This document shows, piece by piece, positions 37,092-48,334 of a stretch of DNA of 64,000 nt. The notes beneath the pieces were generated by a model. The model did not search any database, was not told the DNA's origin, and saw only the letters and a program-made list of their open reading frames with translations. The position numbers and the translations under genes were made by a program. The stretch is from Knoellia koreensis (GTDB taxonomy: Bacteria > Actinomycetota > Actinomycetes > Actinomycetales > Dermatophilaceae). The stretch covers positions 558,001-622,000 of the forward strand of contig NZ_JABEPQ010000002.1 in the NCBI RefSeq assembly GCF_013041615.1, read 5' to 3'. Position 1 is the stretch's first letter, and every line of letters begins with the position of its first letter.

Positions 37092-37592
37092 ATGGGCGCG
37101 CAGTCCGCCGAGGCGGAGTTCGACGCGTTCTACCGGGCCACCTCCAGGCGAGTGGTGCACCTCGTGTACGGCTTCACCGGTGACCTGACCGTCGCCCAGG
37201 ACAGCACGCAGGAGGCGTACGCCAAGGCGTGGCAGCAGTGGTCGACGGTCCGCGCGGCCGACGACCCGCTTGCGTGGGTGCGCACTGTCGCCCGCCGCAT
37301 CGCGATCTCCAACTGGCGCAAGCGAACCACCCAGGAACGCGCCTACACCCGACACGGGACGCACGACACGACCGGCCCGCCGAGCGAGGACCGGGTCGCC
37401 ATCGTGGCAGCGATGCGTGAGCTGCCCGACCCGGTCCGCGAAGCCGTTGCCCTGCACTACATCGGCGATCTGTCCATCGACCAGATCGCCCACGAGACCA
37501 ATACCCCCGCAGGCACCATCAAGGCCCGCCTGCACCGGGGCCGAGCCCTCCTGGCCCAGGCCCTTTCGCCCGAGGAGAACACCCATGGCTGA
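37092..37592 (+). CDS. ECF RNA polymerase sigma factor (SigE-type family)
   Basis: 166 residues from ATG 37092 with GGGGAGGTG upstream. Region 2: FDAFYRATSRRVVHLVYGFTGD and AQDSTQEAYAKAWQQW. Region 4: LPDPVREAVALHYIGDLSIDQIA with NTPAGTIKARLHRGR. Overlaps by 8 nt the membrane-bound gene that follows, which is its likely anti-sigma factor. Confidence 0.92.
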   Translation: MGAQSAEAEFDAFYRATSRRVVHLVYGFTGDLTVAQDSTQEAYAKAWQQWSTVRAADDPLAWVRTVARRIAISNWRKRTTQERAYTRHGTHDTTGPPSEDRVAIVAAMRELPDPVREAVALHYIGDLSIDQIAHETNTPAGTIKARLHRGRALLAQALSPEENTHG

Positions 37593-39042
37593 CATCGACG
37601 AGTGGAACGAGGCGGACGACGCCCTCGTGCGTCGCGCCATGGCGACCCTGCGCCGCGACGTGGAGGCGGCACCCATGCCCGACGTGCGGTTCGTCAAGGC
37701 CAGGGGGCGTGCGCTGCGGCGCCGCCGGTTTCTCACCGTGGGTGCCGCCGCCGCGGCTGCCGTGATCGTCGCCAGCGGGGTCGGGTATGCCGTGTGGGGG
37801 CCCACCGCCGACCAGTCACCGGTCGTGCCCGCGACCCGGTCGACCAGCTCGTCGTCGTCGGCTTCCCCGTCGCCGACGACGACGGGCTCCCTCGGGCAGG
37901 CCAGCCCGCTGCCGCTGCTGACCGAGTGGTCGGACACGCTGGGCCTGCCGAACGGGTCGCGCCTGACCGACCAGGACCCGAAGTCGGATGATTTCCGCAC
38001 CTTCGACTGCCTCACCTCCGTGCCGAACGGGCTGACCCAGCGGCAACAGATCACCCTCGACAACGGCAAGTTCGAGGGCGGGCAGGCGCTGTTCGAGCTG
38101 GGCAGCGGCACCGACCCGTCGACGGTGGCCGACCAGCTGGTCACCGACATCGAGGGCTGCCAGCAGGGGCCCGACTACAAGGCCACCAAGCAGTCCGAGT
38201 CGAACGGCGTCACGACCTTGTCGTTCACCGCCGGCGACGCGGGCTCCGGTTGGTGGGCCGTCGTCACCGGCCCCAGGGCCGTCACCCTGATCAGCTTCAC
38301 GGCCTCGATCGAGTCCGACGCCGAGTACACGCAGCAGCAGGTCGCCGCCCTGGGCGCCATCGCCCGGCAGCGGCTCGAGCGGTACGGCGCCGGAGCGTCG
38401 GGCACTGGCACTTCCGCGCCCAGCTCGTCGACGGACGCGACAAGCGCGGGACCCAAGGCGGTCAACGAGAAGATGCCGGTGAGCGGACCAGACCCGGTGC
38501 CCTCATCGAACCTGTTCGTCGCGGCCTCGCAGTGGCGTGACCCACTGTTCTACTCGGGCGCCAAGCCCAGTGCGGCATCGGCTGACCCGTTGGCGTCCCT
38601 GGCCATCGTCGACTGCGAGACCGACGACCAGCAAGCCGGCATCGCCGGTCGGGTCGGGGTCGTCGCCGTGCAGGCCGGCCCGGACGACTACCTGATCGGC
38701 AAGCAGCGCGTCCGCCTCTTCGATGACGCCGACGCCGACCAGCTCGCGGACGCCGATGTCACGCGAGTCGGCGAGCTGGTGATGAAGGGGTGCACCAAGG
38801 GCGGCAACAAGGTCACGGCCGAGGCCGGTCCGAAGCCCGGCACCTACCTGCTCACCACCAAGGTCACGACCGAGGCGAGCGGCACGACGTACCAGTACGT
38901 CGGCGTCACTCGGATGAGGACCCCGGGCGCGGTGTCGGTCATCACCTTCCACGGCACCGGCGACGGTCAGGGCTTCCAGGGCACCAAGGCGCAGGGCTTC
39001 GCCCAGCTCGACCGGCTGCTCGCGCTCGCCCGGCAGAAGTAG
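37585..39042 (+). CDS. membrane-anchored protein, likely anti-sigma factor
   Basis: 485 residues. A short cytoplasmic N-terminus (MADIDEWNEADDALVRRAM), one transmembrane segment (about 50-72), a Ser/Thr/Pro linker (about 78-105) and a large extracellular part with beta-rich repeats. Two similar halves may be present, divided near residue 280 by another Ser-rich linker. No zinc HxxxCxxC motif. Overlap with the sigma gene supports the anti-sigma role. Confidence 0.7.
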   Translation: MADIDEWNEADDALVRRAMATLRRDVEAAPMPDVRFVKARGRALRRRRFLTVGAAAAAAVIVASGVGYAVWGPTADQSPVVPATRSTSSSSSASPSPTTTGSLGQASPLPLLTEWSDTLGLPNGSRLTDQDPKSDDFRTFDCLTSVPNGLTQRQQITLDNGKFEGGQALFELGSGTDPSTVADQLVTDIEGCQQGPDYKATKQSESNGVTTLSFTAGDAGSGWWAVVTGPRAVTLISFTASIESDAEYTQQQVAALGAIARQRLERYGAGASGTGTSAPSSSTDATSAGPKAVNEKMPVSGPDPVPSSNLFVAASQWRDPLFYSGAKPSAASADPLASLAIVDCETDDQQAGIAGRVGVVAVQAGPDDYLIGKQRVRLFDDADADQLADADVTRVGELVMKGCTKGGNKVTAEAGPKPGTYLLTTKVTTEASGTTYQYVGVTRMRTPGAVSVITFHGTGDGQGFQGTKAQGFAQLDRLLALARQK

Positions 39043-39083
39043 GCGACCACGCGGCATACCCGCCGGGGCGTGGGGCTCCACCC

Positions 39084-39136
39084 GACAAAGAGGCGCTTCA
39101 CCCGAGGAACGATCTCGGGTGAAGCGCCTCTTTGTC
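39084..39136. terminator. perfect 23-bp-arm bidirectional terminator
   Basis: Arms 39084-39106 and 39114-39136 are exactly complementary (core AAAGAGGCGCTTCACC), 7-nt loop, between the anti-sigma gene and convergent sucD. Confidence 0.85.
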
Positions 39137-39173
39137 CCTAAACCCGATAACGCGCCGGTCCGGGCGGGGAGGG

Positions 39174-40064
<891 letters not shown>

Positions 40065-40100
40065 TGCTTCAACAGTTCCTTTTCGTATGCCGTCAGCGGA

Positions 40101-41276
40101 TCACTTGTTGGCGGCGAGCTCGGCGGCCTTGGCCGCGGCGCCGTCCATCGTGTCGACCTGGGTCACCAGCGGGTGGTCCAGCTCGTCGAGGATGCGCCGG
40201 CCCTCCTCGACGTTGTTGCCGTCGAGCCGCACGACGAGCGGCTTGGTGGCCTCGTCGCCGAGGATCTCCAGCGCGCCCTTGATGCCGTTGGCGACCTCGT
40301 CGCACGCGGTGATGCCACCGAAGACGTTGACGAAGACCGACTTGACCTGCTCGTCGTTCAGGATGACGTCGAGCCCGTCGGCCATGACCTGGGCGTTGGC
40401 GCCGCCGCCGATGTCCAGGAAGTTCGCGGGCTTCACGCCGTACTGCTCGCCGGCGTAGGCGACGACGTCGAGGGTCGACATGACGAGCCCGGCACCGTTG
40501 CCGATGATGCCGACCTGGCCGTCGAGCTTGACGTAGTTGAGGCCCTTCTCCTTGGCCTTGGCCTCGAGCGGGTCGGTCGCGGACTTGTCCTCGAGCGCCT
40601 CGTGGTCCTCGTGCCGGAAGTCGGCGTTCTCGTCGAGGGTGACCTTGCCGTCGAGGGCGATGATCTCGCCGTCCTCGGTCTTCACCAGCGGGTTTACCTC
40701 GACCAGCGTCGCGTCCTCGTCGCGGTAGACCTCCCACAGCTTCTGCAGGACGGGGATCACCTTGGCCCCGGTCTCCTCGTCGAAGCCGCTGGCGGTCGCG
40801 ATCTCGGTCGCCTTGGCGTCGTCGATGCCGACGTTGGGGTCGATCTCGATCTTGGCCAGCGCCTCGGGCCGCTCGACCGCGAGCTGCTCGATGTCCATGC
40901 CGCCCTCCTTGCTCGACATGGCGAGGTAGGAGCGGTTGGCCCGGTCGAGCAGGATCGAGAAGTAGTACTCCTCGGCGATCTTGGCGCCCTGGGCGATCAT
41001 CACGGTGCCGACGGTGTGGCCCTTGATGTCCATGCCGAGGATCTCCCCGGCGAGCTGCTCGGCCTCGTCGGCGGACTTGGCGACCTTGACGCCGCCGGCC
41101 TTGCCGCGGCCACCGGTCTTGACCTGGGCCTTGACGACGGTCACGCCGCCGGACTTGGCGCCGATCTCCTCGGCAGCGGCCTTGGCCTCGGCGGGGGTGG
41201 TGGCCGTCTTGCCTGCGAGCACGGGGACGCCGTGCTTCTCGAACATGTCTCGGGCCTGGTACTCGAACAGATCCAC
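40101..41276 (-). CDS. sucC: succinyl-CoA synthetase beta subunit
   Basis: 391 residues from GTG 41276 ([20 protein letters not shown]). ATP-grasp domain with [20 protein letters not shown] and [21 protein letters not shown]-terminal [14 protein letters not shown] and [15 protein letters not shown]. Longer in-frame readings upstream lack a ribosome site. Confidence 0.97.
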   Translation of the reverse strand: MDLFEYQARDMFEKHGVPVLAGKTATTPAEAKAAAEEIGAKSGGVTVVKAQVKTGGRGKAGGVKVAKSADEAEQLAGEILGMDIKGHTVGTVMIAQGAKIAEEYYFSILLDRANRSYLAMSSKEGGMDIEQLAVERPEALAKIEIDPNVGIDDAKATEIATASGFDEETGAKVIPVLQKLWEVYRDEDATLVEVNPLVKTEDGEIIALDGKVTLDENADFRHEDHEALEDKSATDPLEAKAKEKGLNYVKLDGQVGIIGNGAGLVMSTLDVVAYAGEQYGVKPANFLDIGGGANAQVMADGLDVILNDEQVKSVFVNVFGGITACDEVANGIKGALEILGDEATKPLVVRLDGNNVEEGRRILDELDHPLVTQVDTMDGAAAKAAELAANK

Positions 41277-41480
41277 GTCTGACGTCCTCGTCTCGGAAAC
41301 GGGTGGTGGTTCGGGCCCGAGACTAGTCCCGAGCACGTCGCACGGGCTCCCCGGGTGCGGCCGATGGGACCAATCTCACCGTGCGTGGCGGATGTGACGC
41401 GGGCGCGTCCCCAGGCGCCCAGTCGCAGGTATGCCGCCTGGCCGGCGCCCAGCCCATGTCCACTTGTCGCGGGTGCTGGG

Positions 41481-42458
41481 TCAGGGCGTCGGCGTGCGGC
41501 CGGCGAGGACGTCATTGAGCAGCTCGGTGTCGCAGTTGCCGCCACTGAGGACGGTGGCGACGCGCTGGCCCTGCAGCTGCCCGCGGTCGCGCTCCGCGAG
41601 GAGCCCGGCGAGGCCCATGGCACCGGCGGGTTCTGGCAGTTGGTGGGTCGTGCGCAGCATGACCCACATGGCCTCGGCCGCGTCGTCCTCGCTCACCTGG
41701 ACGATCCGGGCGGCGCCGGCGCGAATCACCTCGACCGCCTCGGGCACCGGCGCGCGGCAGGCGACGCCGTCGACGAACGTCGCGGCCTCCGGAGTGGTGA
41801 CGACCTCGCCCGCGTCGAAGGACAGCGCGGTCGCCGGGGCCCGCTCGGCCACCACGCCGACGACCTCGGTGTCGAGCCCGAGCAGGTCGCGGACGCCGAT
41901 GACGCCGCAGATGCCCGAACCCATGCCGACCGGCACGTAGACGGTGTCCAGCGGGCCGGCGGCGTCGAACAGCTCCTCGGCGTAGGTCGCTACTCCCGCA
42001 ACGAGATCCGGGTGGAACGGAGGGACCGCCTCGAGCCCGAGGTCCTCCGCCAGACCCATCGCGTGCTCGCGCGACTCCTGGAAGTCGCGGCCGTGCACGA
42101 CCAGCTCGGCACCAAAGCCCTCCATCGCGGCGTTCTTGTCCGGGCTGTTGCCCTCGGGCACCACGATGACGGCGCGCACCCCGGCCGCCCGCGCGGCATA
42201 CGCCAGCGACTGTCCGTGGTTCCCACGGGTCGCCGACACGAAACCCTTGACCTGCGGGCGTTCTCGCCTAGCGCGGTCGGCGTAGACGAGCCCGCCGCGC
42301 ACCTTGAACGCACCTGTCGGCGTCTGGTTCTCGTGCTTGACCCAGACCTCGGTGCCGACGTGGTCCGACAGCAACGGCCACGCGAACTAAGGCGTCGCCG
42401 GGAAGTGACGGCGGACGATGGTGCGGGCGCGGTCGAGGTCGGCGCGGGTGAGCGACAT
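41481..42458 (-). pseudogene. threonine dehydratase-like PLP enzyme, broken by TAG at codon 24
   Basis: From ATG 42458 the frame reads MSLTRADLDRARTIVRRHFP ATP, then TAG (42387-42389), then FAWPLLSDHVGTEVWVKHEN and a full PLP fold-type II domain: Lys in PTGAFKVRGG, ATRGNHGQSLAYAA, GMGSGICGV, SGGNCDTELL. Relatives have Gln or a similar residue where the TAG stands, so a CAG to TAG change is likely. A shorter product could start at TTG 42374 but would lose about 28 residues. Either a recent pseudogene or a sequencing error. Confidence 0.75.
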
Positions 42459-42508
42459 GCGTTAAGTCTGCCCTCGCCGTCGCGGCGGGTCCGTGGGAGT
42501 GTCTGGGT

Positions 42509-42979
42509 ATGCCGCGCAGTCCAGTCCTGGTCGCCTCTGGCCTCCTCGTGGGTGCGGCTGCCCTCGCCGGCTGCGCCGAGAAGGCCCCGGACATCCCGGC
42601 GGTGAGCAGCACCACCGCGGAGCCTGTCGCGCAGTACCCGATCACGATCTACCGATCGGGCGGCGTCGCAGGTTTCCAGGATGAGCTGCGCATCTCCAGC
42701 GACGGCAGCGTCGCGGCGACCAGCAGGAAGCCGATCCTGGAGTGCCGGCTCGACGCGGATGGCCTACGGTTGCTCAACCGTGCCGCGTCGCGCATCCGCC
42801 CGTCGGACCTCCCCACCGATGCCCCGGCGACGACGTCGGACGCGCTGACCGTCACCGTGGTGGCCGGGGCGGGTGTCGTGTCCATCGACGACGAACGGAT
42901 GGCCGAGGCCAAGCCGGTGATCGACCAGCTGCTCGCCGACGTCAACTCCCCTGAGGGGCAACGCAAGATCTGCACCTGA
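42509..42979 (+). CDS. small lipoprotein, unknown function
   Basis: 156 residues. Lipobox LAGC at 19-22 after a short hydrophobic signal, so the mature protein is a membrane-attached lipoprotein. The start codon ATG lies within a GTATGCCGC motif (42507). The mature part is a beta-type domain with Cys near residue 73 and at 155. Family not recognised. Confidence 0.7.
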   Translation: MPRSPVLVASGLLVGAAALAGCAEKAPDIPAVSSTTAEPVAQYPITIYRSGGVAGFQDELRISSDGSVAATSRKPILECRLDADGLRLLNRAASRIRPSDLPTDAPATTSDALTVTVVAGAGVVSIDDERMAEAKPVIDQLLADVNSPEGQRKICT

Positions 42980-42993
42980 CTGGCACGGGTGAC

Positions 42994-43057
42994 GTTCGCG
43001 CAGTTTGCCACGGCTCGCGCAGCAGGGGCTGCGCGAATGGTGCCGAAGTGCGCGATC
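42994..43057. repeat. 65-nt intergenic palindromic repeat, copy 3 of 3
   Basis: Aligns with 11369 and 12890: GTTCGCGCAG ... CGGCTCGCGCAGC, then GCTGCGCGAA and GTGCCGAAGTGCGCGATCG. It lies 15 nt after the lipoprotein stop and before the convergent M4 peptidase, so it may act as a terminator. Confidence 0.65.
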
Positions 43058-43149
43058 GTCGGCCGACGGCAGCACAGCGGGGGCGGACCCGGCCCGGAGG
43101 ATGCCAGGTTCCGCCCCCGCTGGTTCGGGGTGGGCTCGTCAGCGCCTGC

Positions 43150-44706
43150 TCAGCAGGTCTGCGAGCCCTTCGGGACGGCGATCGCGTCGAACGCGCTCTG
43201 CACCGACTGGCACACCGCCGAGCCCGAGCCGTAGAGCTCCTTGGCCGAGGCGATCGCTCCCTCGCGCGCGGCTGGGTAGTCACTGCGCGAGGTCAGCTTC
43301 GTCGACAGCGTGCGGTACCAGACCTTCTCGATGTTGGCCCGTCCCGCGCCGGTCACCGCCGGGGCACCGCCACACGTCGGGCTGTTGTAGTTGACGCCGT
43401 TGATGGTCTTGGCGCCCGAGCCCTCGGAGGCCATGAAGAACCAGTGGTTCAGCGGACCCGAGGAGTAGTGCGGGTCGAGCCGCTTGGTGGTGCTGCTCCA
43501 GCAGTCCTGGCTCGCGCCGTCCTTGCTCGGCTGGTCCATGTAGCGCAACGGAGTTCCGTTGCCACGGATGTTGATCTTCTCGCCGATGAGGTAGTCGCCC
43601 GGGTCGGCCGCGGTGGCGGCGTACCACTCGACGGCGGTGCCGAAGATGTCCGAGGTCGCCTCGTTGAGGCCGCCCGCGTCGCCGCGGTAGGCCAGCCCAG
43701 CGGTGTTCTCCGTGACGCCGTGGCTCATCTCGTGACCGGCCACGTCGAGGGAGGTGAGCGGGCGGACGTTGCCGGCGCCGTCGCCGTAGGTCATCTGGGT
43801 GCCGTCCCAGAAGGCGTTGGAGTAGCTGCTGCCGTAGTGCACCCGGCTGCGGGCACCGACGCCGGTGTCCCAGATGCCGTTACGGCCCTGGACGTTCTTG
43901 TAGTAGTCGAACGTCTTCTCGGCGCCGAACTGGGCGTCGGCTGCGGCGGTCTGCCGGTTGCCGGGCGTGCCGTCGCCCCACACGTCGTCCGCGTCGGTGA
44001 ACAGCGTCCCGGTGCCGGTGGTCCCACCGCCAAGGTCGGTCGTGTAGTTCCCCACCGCGTCCTTGAGCTGGTAGCTGCCACCCGACTGGGTCGTGCCCAG
44101 CGTCACCGTGCCGGAGTACATCGTGTTGCCGGTGCCCTCGACGACCTCGTCCCACGAGTCGAGGGTCGCACCCGTCGTCGCGTCGACGACCGTGTGCAGG
44201 CGGCTCGGCGTCTGGTCGGCCTTGACGCCATCACGCACGACGTCCCAGGCGAGACGAGAACTGGACTCACCGGCATACACGACGAGGGTCGATGCACCGC
44301 CAGCGGCACGCGAGCTCGCCTGTGCCCCAGTGAGTTTCGGCCTGGTCGACACGGCGATGGACTTGGCGGCGTTCCACCGCACCGACCTGGTGCTGCCGGC
44401 CTTGGAGCGCTCGACCACGAGGTCGCCGCCGATGACCGGCAGGCCCTGGTAGGTGCGGTTGTAGCGGACGAACTGGGTGCCGTCTGCGTCTCTGACGACG
44501 CTCTTGACGCTCAGCTTCTGCCCACTGCCGAGCCCGAGGGTGCGGGCCGCGTCGGCGACCTTCGCCTGCTCGGCGACGACGGCACGTGACACGCGACCGG
44601 CCGGGTCGGCGGCAGCGGGGGCGCCGGTCGCCGCGGCTCCGGGAGCCACCGCGAGGGTTGCCGCCACGGTGGCGCCGAAGGCCATGCCGGGGATGAGTCT
44701 CTTCAC
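43150..44706 (-). CDS. secreted M4 (thermolysin-like) metallopeptidase
   Basis: 518 residues. Signal peptide (MKRLIPGMAFGATVAATLAV), an FTP/PepSY-type propeptide, then the M4 zinc site HEMSHGVTE with Glu of GGLNEATSD as third ligand and later GPLNHWFF. The core is about 80% similar to the M4 enzyme at 46292 but it has no C-terminal accessory domain. Extracellular protein degradation. Confidence 0.95.
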   Translation of the reverse strand: MKRLIPGMAFGATVAATLAVAPGAAATGAPAAADPAGRVSRAVVAEQAKVADAARTLGLGSGQKLSVKSVVRDADGTQFVRYNRTYQGLPVIGGDLVVERSKAGSTRSVRWNAAKSIAVSTRPKLTGAQASSRAAGGASTLVVYAGESSSRLAWDVVRDGVKADQTPSRLHTVVDATTGATLDSWDEVVEGTGNTMYSGTVTLGTTQSGGSYQLKDAVGNYTTDLGGGTTGTGTLFTDADDVWGDGTPGNRQTAAADAQFGAEKTFDYYKNVQGRNGIWDTGVGARSRVHYGSSYSNAFWDGTQMTYGDGAGNVRPLTSLDVAGHEMSHGVTENTAGLAYRGDAGGLNEATSDIFGTAVEWYAATAADPGDYLIGEKINIRGNGTPLRYMDQPSKDGASQDCWSSTTKRLDPHYSSGPLNHWFFMASEGSGAKTINGVNYNSPTCGGAPAVTGAGRANIEKVWYRTLSTKLTSRSDYPAAREGAIASAKELYGSGSAVCQSVQSAFDAIAVPKGSQTC

Positions 44707-44742
44707 AGGGGATCTCCTTTGACTCGGTTTGGGTGCGGCCTG

Positions 44743-46197
44743 TCAGCCCGCGAGTACCGCGGTGTCGTCGACCACGAACGACGTCTGGAGGGAGGAGTCC
44801 TCGGTGGCGAGGAACTTGACGGTGATGCTCTTGCCCCGGAAGGCGTTCAGCGACAACGACTTCTGGGCGTATGCCGCGGTGGCGCCGACGTTGGAGTAGG
44901 TCGCCAGCGTCGTGGTCGCGCCGCCGCTGGTCACCTGGACCTTGAGGGTGTCGTAGGCCGTGCTTCCGGTCTCGGCCGTGTCGACACGCAGCCATAACGA
45001 CAGCGACGCCGAGGTGGCACTGGCCGGGATGGTGATGGTCTGGGCGATGTTCTCGCTGGTGGTGCGGCCGTTGCCGCCGAGCCACGCCTTCCACGTGCCG
45101 CTGTGCGCCGGGCGTGACGTGTTGTTCGTGATCGGGCCGGAGGTGCCCGTCCAGGCGACCGCTCCCGACTCGAATCCCGCGTTCTGCAACAGGTTCGAGC
45201 CCGTGGGCGGCGGCGTGGACGTGCCGTAGTCCTTGGCCGCGTGCCGGAAGACCAGCGCGCCGATGAGGTCGGCGCCGCGGTCCAGAGACGTGGCGTTGAG
45301 GTTGGCCGTCGTGTCACAGGACCGGTGGTAGCAGGGGTCGAACGCCTGCCCCGCCGTGCCACCCCACTTGCTGGCCTGGGCGCTCGACTTGATGCCCTCG
45401 GCGCCGCTGAAGATGCCCGCGGTCGGGATGCCGTACGAGCGGAACGCCGCGTGGTCGCTGCGCCCCTGCACGTCGATGTACTCCCACGGGATGCCCTTGG
45501 CGTCGTACCAGGCCGTGATCTCGTCGCGCACCGCGTTGCCGGCCGGGTTGTCGTCGTAGACGAAGTAGCCGGGGTTGGGCGAGCCGATCATGTCGAAGTT
45601 GAGGTAGAGCCGGATCTTGTCCTTCTCGCTCGCGGGCAGGCTCGCGGCATACGCCTTCGACCCCACCAGGCCGAGCTCCTCGGCACCCCAGAACCCGAAC
45701 CGCAGCGTGTTCTTCGGGGTCTGCCCGGACGCGGCATACGCGATGGCGGTCTCGAGCAGCGCCGCGCTGCCACTGCCGTTGTCGTTGATGCCGGGGCCGA
45801 CGCTGACGCTGTCGAGGTGGCCGCCGGCCATGACGACCGAGTTCGGGTCGGAGCCGACCTTGGTGGCGATCACGTTGTAGGACGTGCCCGACGACGTGCT
45901 GAAGGACTGCACCTGCGTGCTGTAGCCGGCTGCGTCGAGCTTGCCCTTCACGTAGTCGACGGACGCCTGGTAGCCGGACCGGCCGGTGTAGCGGTTGCCG
46001 CCGTTCGCGGTGGCGATCGACTGCAGCTGGGTCAGGTGGGACTGGACGTTCGCGACGCTGATGTCCGGGTCGGCGAGCGCCGCGGCGGGCGCGGCCGGCG
46101 CGGCGACTGCGCCCGCGGCGCTCAGGGACGCGGCGACGAGGGCGAGGGCAGCGGTGGGGGCGGCCAGTCGTGCGGTCAACCGGGTGCGGCCGGTCAT
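44743..46197 (-). CDS. secreted M28 aminopeptidase with C-terminal beta domain
   Basis: 484 residues from ATG 46197. Signal peptide, then an M28 zinc peptidase: GGHLDSVSVGPGINDNGSGS, FWGAEELGLVGSKAYA, NFDMIGSPN and DHAAFRSYGIP. Close to Streptomyces-type secreted aminopeptidases. Residues about 335-484 are a beta-sandwich accessory domain (NLLQNAGFESGAV ... SFVVDDTAV) shared with the M4 enzyme next door. Confidence 0.94.
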   Translation of the reverse strand: MTGRTRLTARLAAPTAALALVAASLSAAGAVAAPAAPAAALADPDISVANVQSHLTQLQSIATANGGNRYTGRSGYQASVDYVKGKLDAAGYSTQVQSFSTSSGTSYNVIATKVGSDPNSVVMAGGHLDSVSVGPGINDNGSGSAALLETAIAYAASGQTPKNTLRFGFWGAEELGLVGSKAYAASLPASEKDKIRLYLNFDMIGSPNPGYFVYDDNPAGNAVRDEITAWYDAKGIPWEYIDVQGRSDHAAFRSYGIPTAGIFSGAEGIKSSAQASKWGGTAGQAFDPCYHRSCDTTANLNATSLDRGADLIGALVFRHAAKDYGTSTPPPTGSNLLQNAGFESGAVAWTGTSGPITNNTSRPAHSGTWKAWLGGNGRTTSENIAQTITIPASATSASLSLWLRVDTAETGSTAYDTLKVQVTSGGATTTLATYSNVGATAAYAQKSLSLNAFRGKSITVKFLATEDSSLQTSFVVDDTAVLAG

Positions 46198-46291
46198 GGG
46201 GGGCTCCTCGGGTGGCGTTCGGGTCACACTGCGGTGCGCTGGCAGCGGCGGGCGTGGGCCGGCACGACGGTGCCGGCCCACGCCGCACTGG

Positions 46292-48334
46292 TCAGCTGGT
46301 CGACAGCGCCGTGTCGTCGACGACGAACGACGTCTGCAGCGACGAGTCCTCGTTCATGAGGAACTTGACGGTGACCGTCTGGCCCTTGAACGACGTCACG
46401 TTGAAGGACTTCTGCGTGTACGTCGAGTTGGCGCCCACGTTGGAGTAGGTCGCCAGCGTGGTGGTCGTGCCACCCGCGACGATCTGGACCTTCATGGTGT
46501 CGTATGCCGTGCTGCCGGTCTCGGCCGTGTCGGTGCGGATCCAGTAGGACAGCGTGGCCGCGGTGACGGTCGACGGGATCGTGACGTTCTGGCTGATCGT
46601 CTCGGTCGAGGTCGAGCCGTTGCCGCCGAGCCACAGCTTCCACGAGCCGCTGTGCGCCGGGCGTCCGGTGTTGTTGGTGATCGGGCCGGACGTGCCGGTC
46701 CAGTTCACAGCCCCGGACTCGAAGCCCGGGTTGAGCAGCAGGTTGCCACCGGTGGGCGGCGGGGTGGTCCCACCGTCACAGGCCTCGCTGCCGGCCGGCA
46801 CCGCGATGGCGGTGAAGGCCGCCTCGACCGACTTGCAGGTCTGGCTGGTGGCGCCGTACAGCTCCTTCGCCGAGGCGATGGCGCCGTTGCGAGCGGCCGC
46901 GTAGTTGCTGCTCGAGGTCAGCTTGGTCGAGAGGGTGCGGTACCAGACCTTCTCGATGTTGCTCCGTCCGGCGCCGGTCACGGCCGGGGCGCCACCACAG
47001 GTGGGGCTGTTGTAGGAGACCCCGTTGATGGTCTTGGCGCCGCTGCCCTCGGAGGCCAGGTAGAACCAGTGGTTCAGCGGGCCGCTGGAGTAGTGCGGGT
47101 CGAGGCCACCGAGCGAGGAGGACCAGCAGTCCTTGGACGCGCCGTCCTTGCTCGGCTGGTCCATGTAGCGCAGCGGGGTGCCGTTGCCGTTGATGTTGAT
47201 CTTCTCGCCGATGAGGTAGTCACCCGGGTCGGCGGAGGAGTTCGCGTACCACTCGACGGCGGTGCCGAAGATGTCCGAGGTCGCCTCGTTGAGGCCGCCC
47301 GCGTCCCCGCTGTAGTTGAGGTTGGCGGTGTTCTCGGTGACACCGTGGCTCATCTCGTGCGCCGCGACATCGATCGAGGTGAGCGGGTGGGTGTTGCCCG
47401 AGCCGTCGCCGTAGGTCATCTGGGCGCCGTCCCAGAAGGCGTTGACGTAGGCGTTGCCGTAGTGCACGCGGCTGCGAGCGCCGGTGCCGTTGTTCCAGAT
47501 TCCGTTGCGGCCCAACACGTTCTTGTAGTACGCGAAGGTCTTCTCCGCGCCGTACTGCGCGTCGACGCCGGCGGTCTGGCGGCTGCTGGCACTACCGTTG
47601 CCCCACACGTTGTCGGCGTCGGTGAACTGCGTCCCGGTGCCGGACGTCGCGCCGTTCAGGTCGGTCGTGTAGTTGCCGACCGAGTCCTTGAGCAGCCAGG
47701 ACGACCCCGACTGGATCGTGTTCAGCGTGACGGTGCCCGAGTACATCGAGTTGCCCGTGCCGTTCTTCACCTCGTCCCACGAGGTGATGACGGCACCGGT
47801 GTTGGCGTCGACGATGGTGTGCAGCTTGCTGGGGGTCTGGTCCTTGCGGACTCCCTCGGTGAGGACGTCGTAGGCCAGCCGCGGGGAGCCGCTACCCGCC
47901 CAGACGACGAGCTCGCCGTCAGTGGACTTCGCGGCATACCCCGCCTTCTTGGCGCCCGAGGACTCGGCGGAGGCCTCCGACACCTTGGGCGTCGTGGACT
48001 TCACCGCGACCTTGCCGCTCGCGTTGTAGATGACGCCCTTCTCCTTGCCGGCCGCCGACTTCTCGACGATGAGCTCGCCACCGAGGACGCGCAGGCCCTT
48101 GAAGGTGCGGTCGTACCGGATGTGCTGCGTGCCGTCGCGGTCGGTGACCACGTTGCGCACGATGAGCTTCTCGTCCTGCGACAAGCCGAGCGCAGCATGG
48201 TCGGCCGCTGCCGAGTTGGCAGCGGTCGGGGCCGCGGGCGTGGACTGTGGTGCTGCGGACGCAGCCGACAGTGGGGTCGCCACTGCTGCTGCGACTGCGA
48301 CGCCGAGTGCGGCGCCAGCTGACAGTCGAATCAC
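46292..48334 (-). CDS. secreted M4 metallopeptidase with C-terminal beta domain
   Basis: 680 residues from GTG 48334 with AGAGGAA upstream. Signal peptide, propeptide, HEMSHGVTE zinc motif, GGLNEATSD, and the accessory domain (NLLLNPGFESGAV ... SFVVDDTAL) after a TPPPTGG linker. Paralogue of the enzyme at 43150. The accessory domain may bind substrate or be a proprotein convertase-like P-domain relative. Confidence 0.95.
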   Translation of the reverse strand: MIRLSAGAALGVAVAAAVATPLSAASAAPQSTPAAPTAANSAAADHAALGLSQDEKLIVRNVVTDRDGTQHIRYDRTFKGLRVLGGELIVEKSAAGKEKGVIYNASGKVAVKSTTPKVSEASAESSGAKKAGYAAKSTDGELVVWAGSGSPRLAYDVLTEGVRKDQTPSKLHTIVDANTGAVITSWDEVKNGTGNSMYSGTVTLNTIQSGSSWLLKDSVGNYTTDLNGATSGTGTQFTDADNVWGNGSASSRQTAGVDAQYGAEKTFAYYKNVLGRNGIWNNGTGARSRVHYGNAYVNAFWDGAQMTYGDGSGNTHPLTSIDVAAHEMSHGVTENTANLNYSGDAGGLNEATSDIFGTAVEWYANSSADPGDYLIGEKININGNGTPLRYMDQPSKDGASKDCWSSSLGGLDPHYSSGPLNHWFYLASEGSGAKTINGVSYNSPTCGGAPAVTGAGRSNIEKVWYRTLSTKLTSSSNYAAARNGAIASAKELYGATSQTCKSVEAAFTAIAVPAGSEACDGGTTPPPTGGNLLLNPGFESGAVNWTGTSGPITNNTGRPAHSGSWKLWLGGNGSTSTETISQNVTIPSTVTAATLSYWIRTDTAETGSTAYDTMKVQIVAGGTTTTLATYSNVGANSTYTQKSFNVTSFKGQTVTVKFLMNEDSSLQTSFVVDDTALSTS

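Noticed and set aside
45000-48334. CRISPR array or direct tandem repeats
   Set aside because: Similarity in this stretch comes from paralogous peptidase genes and their shared domain, not from short spaced repeats; no CRISPR-like array was found in the window.
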